The notes beneath the pieces are model-generated. The model saw only the letters and a program-made list of their open reading frames with translations. It was not told the origin of the DNA and made no database searches. Shown one piece after another: positions 56,030 through 64,000 of a stretch of DNA of 64,000 bases (position 1 is the stretch's first letter; every line of letters starts with the position of its first letter). Made by a program: the position numbers and the translations under genes. The stretch covers positions 1-64,000 of the forward strand of contig DF241631.1 in NCBI GenBank assembly GCA_000507305.1, in the 5' to 3' direction. Source of the DNA: Breviolum minutum Mf 1.05b.01 (taxonomy: Eukaryota > Sar > Dinophyceae > Suessiales > Symbiodiniaceae).

Positions 56030-57777
56030 AACAGGACATCCAAGTAGTGGATGTTGGCTGAGGCTGGGCTGGGTAACTCGACATTGAGTCATCCTTGTTT
56101 AATGAAGGGATCCTTATTTTCATGGAATATGCAAAAATCCCGGAATGTAACTGGGTAGTATATGATTATATACCCCTATATACAACCTAATCAATCATGT
56201 TTTTTCATGTACATGTTAGTTGGTTGGGTTGGGTGGGTTGGTAGTAACTTGGTCACGGTGGAGTTGCTTGGAGGATCACCCAACTTAGTAAGTAGTTAGT
56301 AACTTTTGTTTAGAAGCCACGGACAGGTCATTTGGAAGGGGTTCCACAACCGGATCCTTAGGGGACTTACTCACTATAGTCGACTATAGTTCTTAACCAC
56401 TGCAACAAGTCCTGGGATGATTCTCCAAGTAAGCTTCGAAAAAGGGATGTGGATTTTTTGATGGGAAATATGCGCTTTGGACATCTTTTTTCCGGGGGAG
56501 GGGGTGTTGGGGGTTGGGGTGACAAGGAAGGGGTACGCTTTAAAGAATGGTGGAAACCAAATATGGGTTGAATTTAAATATTTCATGATCCCTGTATTTG
56601 AAACCCACTTGTATCCAACATTTCCCCCCCTCCCAACCCACAGTGGCTCCTCAGCCACGGTCTCAATCTTCGTGACATTTCTGCTGGAACAATAAGAATC
56701 CAATCTGGAGAAAATGCCTCACATGCACTCACTCCCTGAAACAAACAGCTCGAATCTGAAAATGGATGGTTGGAAGATTCATGATCTCAAGATGATGACT
56801 TTATAATATAGTTCAGAGATGCACTAAGATCGGAAAAAATATAGATTGGATCTACCCCTCAGCCAGTATCATGGACATCTAAGGTGGTTAATAGCCAACC
56901 TAAATAGAAAGCTTTATAAAGGAATCATTTTGGTTAATATCTTTACTTAAGTTGCCCTAGATCCAAAACACCAAACCTCAGGAAGTATTTGGATGTATTG
57001 GGTTGGTGGTTGAAGAAAGAAAAAAAACAACTCAATAAAGATATCTATCAACTTTACAATTGTATCCCGGGGTTCGAAACAGCCTTTATTTCAAGTCATC
57101 ATCATCTTGAGGAGATCATGAAGATCATGAAGGTTTAGAGGAATCCCCTACTGAAAATATTAATGTCATCCTGCTGGTGATAATTGAATCCTGGGTTGTG
57201 GGTGTGAAGTCACTAAAAACCAGGTGATTCAGCGGAAGTTAATGACTAGTTGGTGGTTTCAACCCATCTAAAAAATACGAGTCAGATCGGATCATTTTCC
57301 AAGGGTAAAACTATAAGACTATAGCTTGTTTGAAACCACCGCCTAGATGACCCCCCCGTATCATGGGAAATTACCCTTGAATTCACTTGAGTTTTCACGA
57401 GCCCAAACCGGTGCAGAATCGGCAGAATTGCCGGCATTTGGAAAAAATCCAAACATGTATGAAACCAATACCTATGTTTAGATCTGCCAAAGGCCAAAAT
57501 GGTGGGTGGGAAAAGAAATCCAAACTACGTCATCCCTTTGGATGTTGGTTTACCATCCTTTGGCAACAAGTAAATCTAAGAAAGTACACTCTCGAAAATT
57601 AACATGCCCCCTAACTTCCAACCATCATTTTTGTAAATATAAACACGAAAACTAAAGGTACAACGGGATAACCTCAGACTGCGCGACAAGGTACTTGTAC
57701 TATGCAATTCTCTTAGGGACATCAGGGGTGCCCGACAAAAACAAGTTGACTATTTGTTTTTTTTTGGAAATGCGTAG
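56030..57777. other. Repeat-dominated region
   Basis: It contains a family F piece (56100-56190), a family I piece (56940-57000), family E (57246-57346) and a family D arm (57587). A possible 45-bp minus-strand exon near 56645-56690 (NVTKIETVAEEPLW) is too short to support. Confidence 0.45.
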
Positions 57778-57901
57778 GCTACAGTATGTACCCCTTGTGT
57801 CATTTATCATAATCGCTGCGTCGTATGGCTTTCACTACCATTTGGTGGAAAACTCGCTTGAGGAAAGCTTGAAGCTCGAATGCTCAGGGGAGCAGTTCAT
57901 G
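57778..57901 (+). CDS. Exon candidate with strong splice sites
   Basis: The acceptor TTTTTTTGGAAATGCGTAG ends at 57777. The donor TTCATG|GTATGT follows 57901. Only one frame is open: LQYVPLVSFIIIAASYGFHY and then ENSLEESLKLECSGEQFM (1 base plus 41 codons). The first half is hydrophobic and could be a membrane segment. The product is unknown. Confidence 0.5.
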
Positions 57902-58034
57902 GTATGTGAAGAAATGTCAAATGTGGGTATATGCGATACATGGATGCTATGGAATTGTTACGTGTCGTGAAATACCTGTCCGTGAATGACTGGCTGGCCC
58001 TTCGTAGAGAATGAGCGAATGAAGTCATACATGT

Positions 58035-58457
58035 TTATGATGGGGATTCATTCCTGTCATTCCCCACTAAGGGCCGCGGTAAAGTTTTCCGAACTTCCGT
58101 CACACGTCCTCTGATAGCTTTGTTGTTGTATCTCTCATCCTGTCCCAAAAGGCATGTTGATCCTTTGTCCACAATCAACTCACCAGATGCCGTCCGAAAT
58201 TTCTGGTTGTTCCCATCATCTCGGACGCCTTCCGCAAGGGATTCAGGAATCGTAGTGACTGCCGCTCCTGTATCGAAAGCCACCGTGATTTTCTGATCAT
58301 GCTCAACTGCTGCCAAGGTCAATGCAATTCCACGTGGGCTTCGCTCACGGTCTTCATTCCTTTCCGTCACGATCTCGACGTCGCTCTTCACGACGTCTGT
58401 GAACTCGCCAAGGCGCATCCCATAGTGCCCACTGCACATCCTCGTTGAGCTCATCAT
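58035..58457 (-). CDS. Retroelement aspartic protease (retropepsin) fragment
   Basis: A 140-residue minus-strand frame. At residues 58-70, TVAFDTGAAVTTI is the classic D-T-G-A active site (Asp62) with the flanking hydrophobic strand. A later RTASGELIVDKGS and RGRVTEVRKTLPRPL fit the second half of the fold as seen in dinoflagellate retrotransposon polyproteins. Retropepsins cut retroelement polyproteins. No reverse transcriptase, RNase H or integrase adjoins it: upstream is a reversed family F element and downstream is unique sequence. It is therefore an orphan domain, either an isolated exon or a relic. The ATG at 58457 need not be the true start. Confidence 0.6.
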   Translation of the reverse strand: MMSSTRMCSGHYGMRLGEFTDVVKSDVEIVTERNEDRERSPRGIALTLAAVEHDQKITVAFDTGAAVTTIPESLAEGVRDDGNNQKFRTASGELIVDKGSTCLLGQDERYNNKAIRGRVTEVRKTLPRPLVGNDRNESPS

Positions 58458-58459
58458 CT

Positions 58460-61210
58460 GGTGGTATTTTTCGGGGATGAAATCCTACCCACTTAAACGG
58501 GAATCATAATAAACCATTATAAGGATTCCTATTAACCAACCAGGATTCAATGAAAAGTATAAGGTTTTCTTCTTTCGTGGCTCATTAAACCTACCCAATA
58601 AAGCCCTCTATATTATGTAACCCTTAGGTCTACTTCCAGATTCCCGATTCACAAATGAGGGTTTCCTTCGGGATTCCCCCCAGCCAAACAAAAAAATGTT
58701 TCATGTCTTCTTGGTGGTGACGATTAAATCCTGGATAGGGGGTACACCCCTGAAAACTAACATAACATTGGAAAATCCCCATCTTCAATAGGAAATACAT
58801 CTTCAAATGGTGGATTTCCACTTTCATGTTAGTTTTCAGGGGGGTAGATCCAATGTAACTCAAACAACCCATCGCATTTGTTCCGTGGCAAGTTGCTATT
58901 CAACTTCTCCAGCAAATCTGAAGGCGAGAGCCTTCGAAAACGATCACATTGCTCCACGTCCGCACGTGCCATGGATGATTTTTTGAAATTGAACACCTGG
59001 GTCGAAATAGAATATGGACTACACTCCGTAAAACTGGCATATCCCCTGAAAGATGTTGGTTGGGAGACGATGCTCTCCTTTTGGGAAGGCCTATCTTCCA
59101 TGGCTATGTTAGTTTTAGGGAGGGTAAAAATGATTGGTTTAAGTTGATTGGAAAAAGTAAAACATATTCCCCGACTACGGATTTAATAGTTAGTTACCAT
59201 GGTAGAATCCGAAAAAAAAAATCATCTTAAACAAATCCAGGACTATGGACATAAAACATCTATAATGATTCTATAATGTATTGACAACAAAAAACAGAGT
59301 GACAAACATCTAATGTCTTATCATAATCCCCATAAAACTGGGTGATAACCCCCCTACCGCCCGTACCCATAGGATTCATGTTTTTTCGTATTTTTACCTG
59401 CATGAATGGTTAATTTCCATGACAAAATGTCTAGGTAAATCATGGATCTTATATGGGCTCTTCTAAGACAACCAACAAGGAATCTGGCCATATTACAATA
59501 TTTCACCAAACTAGAGTTTCCTGAAATAAAGGGATTTCCCTTCCAAAAAGCTACATATTGAGGGACCCAAAACTCATGTGAGGTCGCGACCTAATTTGAC
59601 CAGAAGGAATATATGTCGAAGAGACATTCCCAAAAGCGACCAGAAATACTGTTGATGGAAGACATCCTGCACCACCTGGGATGTATAAAACCTTGTAAAT
59701 CATGATAAAAACTACCTTTCCCTCAACTGGTTTTCTCGCCGGTAGCGAGTGTCGCCTCTGAATCATTGAATCAAAATCATTGATCCTTAGCCGGCGCCGG
59801 CCAAAGGATCGATGGGATGAGTCCGGCAACATATACCTACACATACCTACACAAGTTGTGAAGTTTAACATGGACCCTGAAAAAGTATTCATTTTAAAAG
59901 GACATGAATCTTCAAACCATCATTTTTCAGGATCTTATGTTAGACTTCAGGGGTGTACGTGAATGGTTGGAATGTTTATAAGGATCAATTAGTAGGAAAA
60001 TAGACCGTTCGCCCCATGTATCTTGTGGCACATGAACTGAACTGTATAAAAAATGGGTAGTATTTCATCAACTCACGCATATACTGTAAACGCCCGCACG
60101 TGGGTGGGTAGGTAGGTAGGTAAGGCGGTAGGTAGGTATACAGGTATACCATTTCTGCCCTATATCAATCTAAACAACATCTAAACAACAAGGGCTCCCT
60201 TTTTCGCTGCTCTTCTCAATTGCTTAATTCTTTCTTTCTTGATGCGGAAAAAACTGGTTGGGAAGAAAACAACAAATCTCATTTCACCAAAAAAGCACTT
60301 ACACCAATTTTTGTGATTTTGAAGCTGTTTGGTTGTTTTTTTTGCGTTTTTTAGAGGGTTAAAAAAATGACACGTCACTTTGGAGGGAGAGATTTTTTTG
60401 CTGGACTCGTAAGGCACATTTTGAGTTATCCATATTGAATTGCTAACTGGTGACTTTGTTGCTTCTATAACTACAGTTGATGGTTTCAACCCATTTGAAA
60501 CATGTTAGTCAAGATGGGAATCTTCCCCAAATAGGGGTGAAAAGAAACACTTAAAGTCACAACCAAAATGAAAATGAGTGTCTATATCCAATAAAATGTT
60601 GGACCAACATAAAACACCTCTTGCATCTGAAGCCCGCAGAGTCAAAAGCACATCCTGTTTGGAGCACATCCATACTACTTGAGCTGTGAAAATAACCATA
60701 ATTACTCGATTCGACATCCCGTTCTACTGGCTGGTTTACGGCTTTTAATAATCCCGTGTCCAACGGGTAGTACAATAATCCCCGGTGTATAAACTCAACA
60801 GCCAGGTCTTTTTTCAGTGCTCCATTGACGTCTAAGTCTCTTGATAAAGAGGATGGATGCCCTCTTCACATGCTCCGACAGTGTCTTTTCAGGACCTGGA
60901 TGCAGGTTATCGAGTGAGTGATTTTGGTATGACTTGGGCGCTGCCTAAACACTGGTTTACATGTGGCAACTAGTTCCTAGGGATCCAATCGCCTTCCGAG
61001 AATGGTAGTGAAATCTACATTTTATGCTGAGATGGTGATTGGACACCCAATCATTCTCTGACTGACTGGAAGCCCCTCCATAAATGCATGCAAAACACTC
61101 CACCTTCATCTGTCCAAACCTGTAAAGGGTGAGTACTGAACCCACGTGCACCATGCTGAAACCATACACCACGAGACTTCACCTTGGGAAACCCGACCCC
61201 ATATACGCAC
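58460..61210. other. Repeat-dominated region
   Basis: It contains reversed family F (58475-58590), family D (58743-58846, 59018-59130, 59866-59957), family C (59140-59245), family G (59375-59460), family A (59647-59742), family E (60480-60560), family F (60715-60830), and a family J half (60978-61060). A GGTA microsatellite lies at 60103-60150. No gene is supported. Confidence 0.5.
60103..60150. repeat. GGTA/GTAG microsatellite
   Basis: About ten interrupted GTAG units. Confidence 0.9.
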
Positions 61211-61780
61211 CCATTCATGCCAAATATCGGTGAGCAAGGAGAAAACCGGTTGAAGAGAGTGCGCACTTTAATGTGATCTTCAGGCGCTTCTGCGATGGGC
61301 TGCAAAATTGCAGCCTCAAACTGTGTAGATACATGACTGTGTTCAATATCTACGTGACCATCAACTTGAACAGCTTCACACTCGAGACTTGCAACCGTAC
61401 AACGCTCAGCTGCACCACGAGGTTTCCCCCGTAATAATTGCGTGCTTCGAACTCGCACTCAAGTCTCATTAAAACTCGTTGTTGCGCCATCAGACCAGGG
61501 TGGCCGATGCTCGCATGCGTAGAGTGCTTAAACACAAGGTTCAAATCTTTCTCAGTTGCCTGCTCGGTATACCTCATCGCATTGGCCATATAGATAAACA
61601 GCCTACATGTCGGCTGAGCTTCACCTTCTGCATAACTTTTTGGCTCCAGCTTCGTAGATGCATGAAAAACTCTCCGTCTCCAGATTGCAACACCGCATCG
61701 TGCCGCTTGCGCAGCTCAGCAATCCCGGCCGGAGTCGTCAACATATCAATGCTAGAATATTCGAAACTGGACGTAGTCAT
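61211..61780 (-). CDS. Two-exon gene with a frame change, unknown function
   Basis: Exon 1 runs from the ATG at 61780 to 61625 (52 codons: DMLTTPAGIAELRKRHDAVL, then EFFMHLRSWSQKVMQK) and ends at CAGAAG|GTGAAG. A 65-bp intron follows. Exon 2 opens at ACCGAGCAG|GCAACT (base 61559, phase 0) with ATEKDLNLVFKHSTHASIGH. At a G5 run (61426-61430) the coding signal moves to another frame, reading CTVASLECEAVQVDGHVDIE and AAILQPIAEAPEDHIKVRTL. It ends at GAATGG|GTGCGT after 61211. The change is either a sequencing error in the homopolymer or a real mutation. The product is not recognised, and downstream exons would lie below 61211. Confidence 0.5.
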
Positions 61781-61789
61781 CCACGACCA

Positions 61790-64000
61790 CTTTTCTTATT
61801 AATTTATGCGAGCTTCTAAATGCTCATCAAAGGGGAGGATCCGACAAACCTCTGGATTATTTATAGCTAATTGCTGTGAACCAGAGTTTTAGCAATCCCC
61901 CCAAGGTATCACCACTTAGCACAATTTTTTGCATCATAGCCTCGATCATTAAACCCTAGTCTTCCAAAATCCTCCAAATAACCTTGGGAATTCGTATTTG
62001 CACACCCTAAAGTCGTTTTGAAAGAGGTGTTTGTGGGTCCTTTCAAACCTACTCACAATGTATGTGGAAGACTAGGGTAAAAGGATAAAACTGCTTAATC
62101 CCCGCAGAAAAACATCAATCACTGATCAATGGAAGAGCATGGCAATCCTTGGCAAAAAGTTGTTGCAATACATCCATTCACCTCCAACTCTTTGTTGTGT
62201 TATGATACTAACCCATGAGTATAATACTCTAAACTTGCCCTAAGAATCAGCAAGGACCCTCCAATTACGAGGGGTGACTTAATGAACCTGTTTGTTTTTT
62301 GCAGGAGGTGTTGTCACTTTAGTGAGGAAAACGGGATTGTTATACAATTAGGGTGGTCTTCATCTATATTTAAATGCATCTTCTCTTCGAATTGTGGCAA
62401 AAAAAATCCCCAAATTTCTTTGGCTGTTTCCAACAAGGTGGGCCCCTACCTACGATCGTTATAAATGGAGTTATGGGACCGAACATACATGGGTTGGCGT
62501 TATAACTTAACTAATTGGCAACTTATTAAGTTATAACCCCTTTTACAACTGGTAGCAGCCCCACCTTGAAGGGGGGGATCAAGGGTGGTGGCGAAGTTCC
62601 AAAATGCTTCCAATGTACGACATTCAAATGATATTCAAATGGTTGTTTAATAAGGATCCTGATCCTTGTAATTACTGGTTTAGTAAAATCCCTACAACAC
62701 TGCGTAGTAGAATCCCTTATATACTGTACCCTACCCTGTTTTCATTGCTCGATTGGTTTTTGAACCTTTCGACCCCCCAAAAAGGAGAAACATCGACCAA
62801 AATCCCACCAAATTTTTTTGGAAGGGGGGTCCAGCTTGTTAGGTTTCGGGAGTGATAAAACTAAGCGATCTGTACCACTGAAATTCTTGCAAATACCTGC
62901 CTTTTGCAGGTGGCATAAGTGCCTTCAAAAACCAAGGTTTCTTTGGAAACCCAAAAGGTGGGCCCCTGGTTATAAGTCGGGGCCCGTATATAGGGGTGAA
63001 AATAACCCGAGTAACACCCAACTATGTTCAGCCATTTATAGGGGTTTTAATTAACTCCATTTATCAACTGGTACTTGGAGGATCATCCCATTTAGCAAGT
63101 AGTCTTGAGTAGCTAGGATCACCACCATTTATAGGCCATGAATGGCTATTTGGAAGGGAAACAACATCAGTCAGGGGACTTACTAACCATAGTTGCTAAC
63201 TACTTACTAAGTGCGAGGATCCTCCAGGTACGGGGCTACCACCGAAAGCAGGTATAAAGGAAGCCTCAAACCCATCTCAAACCCCTCAAGTTGGAAAGCC
63301 ACCAATCTTGGGCATCCGTGCTCCGCAAGATGCGGGTCACCATGAAGGAAGGCAACATGAAGGTCAAAATCTGAAACATACCTGAGCGAATTGAGTAAAC
63401 CCATAAGATACCTAGCAGTATAACCCTAGCAATCACCCCCGGTTGCATGTAACGGTGTTATGGTTAAGATTAATCTACTTATTCAACAGTTAGGGGGACC
63501 ATTACCCATATAGGATCCATGGGACTTGAATATTTAGCGCAATTTAGTTAATTTCATGGTAAATTAGTGGGCAGATATTTGACTTGGATTTCCTTGCTAG
63601 GCTGGAAGTCATCGTCACGATCGTTCGTATCCGTTGGTGTATTTCACCTACTTACGGGACTTATAAACCTTATAAGGAATAGAAACTGTTTACTATAAAC
63701 ATGCCATGGGATTAATCACCATTTTTCACCATTTGAGAGAAGATTTCTGGAACTTGTGGCAAACATGGGATCGTGTGGAATCGATCGGTTTATTTGGAAT
63801 AATTTTGAAGCAACTTCCATGCTTGGACTCCAAAAACCATGAAAGATAAAGGTTTTAAACTCCCAATATATGGGTTATAACCTCTGGCAGGGATTGAGTA
63901 GTTATAACTTATAACCTAACCTTGCAAGCTAGTTATGATTGCAACCATGTTCGCCAATAAGAAATCTCGAAGGCAAGAGTCCAAAGGTTGTAAACTAAAG
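61790..64000. other. Repeat-dominated region
   Basis: It contains family I (61955-62075), family B (62434-62568 and 62955-63080), family F (62640-62760), a palindrome around 63069-63230 (AGGATCATCC, CTTAGCAAGTAG and mirrored copies), and family G (63515-63590). No gene is supported. Confidence 0.5.
62434..62568. mobile_element. Inverted-repeat element, family B copy
   Basis: CAAGGTGGGCCCCTACC at the left and GGTAGCAGCCCCACCTTG at the right, with an inner GTTATAACTTAACTAATTGG and AAGTTATAACCCC pair. Confidence 0.85.

Noticed and set aside
1-64000. tRNA, rRNA and dinoflagellate spliced-leader sequences
   Set aside because: I looked for the spliced-leader core and for obvious tRNA or rRNA blocks and saw none. 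A covariance-model scan would be needed to exclude tRNAs.

Overview
The window looks like gene-poor nuclear DNA of a dinoflagellate, most likely from the Suessiales/Symbiodiniaceae. Four things suggest this. (1) A leucine-rich-repeat gene at 19588-20414 carries the 'NQSLDN.TWPAGLQSLTF' repeat that is hugely expanded in these algae. (2) Several exons are confidently phased but tiny (50-450 bp), with AG|G acceptors and GT or GC donors. (3) An integrated copy of a dinornavirus/sobemo-like RNA virus lies at 51816-55034. (4) Most of the rest is built from dozens of short, degenerate inverted-repeat elements. Genus and species cannot be read from the sequence. One assembly gap (477 N) and two single N sit in the window.

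Layout. 1.3-7.2 kb: minus-strand coding islands. Three of them (7150-6281, 5661-5224, 3883-3431) join in phase into a basic, coiled-coil, possibly AP2-like protein. Four smaller islands lie at 1.3-2.4 kb. 7.2-19.5 kb: repeats with scattered exon-like pieces near 10.5-11.2, 12.4 and 18.6 kb. 19.6-20.7 kb: a short LRR gene and an opposite-strand exon. 20.7-44 kb: repeats, an assembly gap with an ACT microsatellite, and isolated exon-like islands at 22.7, 24.2, 26.5, 32.5 and 36.6 kb. 44.2-46.7 kb: plus-strand exons, then two minus-strand exons that encode the core of a class III nucleotidyl cyclase through GC donors. 47.0-49.1 kb: a PPPDE-like peptidase fragment and other exon-like pieces. 51.7-55.1 kb: the viral insert, nested inside an older dispersed element. 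55.6-61.8 kb: further exons, an orphan retroelement aspartic protease, and a two-exon gene.

The main discovery candidate is the viral insert. Read on the minus strand it has the viral order: chymotrypsin-like protease, VPg-like motif, start of the polymerase, a separate downstream reading frame, a roughly 220-nt non-coding tail, and A10. It interrupts a host repeat whose two halves are recognisable on both sides, between AT-rich tracts. That pattern suggests reverse transcription and insertion by host retroelement machinery. The copy is broken by a frame change, lacks the polymerase catalytic core, and appears to be missing an internal segment.

Limits. No similarity search could be run. Exon calls rest on open frame, third-position GC, splice signals and phase. 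Families A-L of inverted repeats are named only within this answer.
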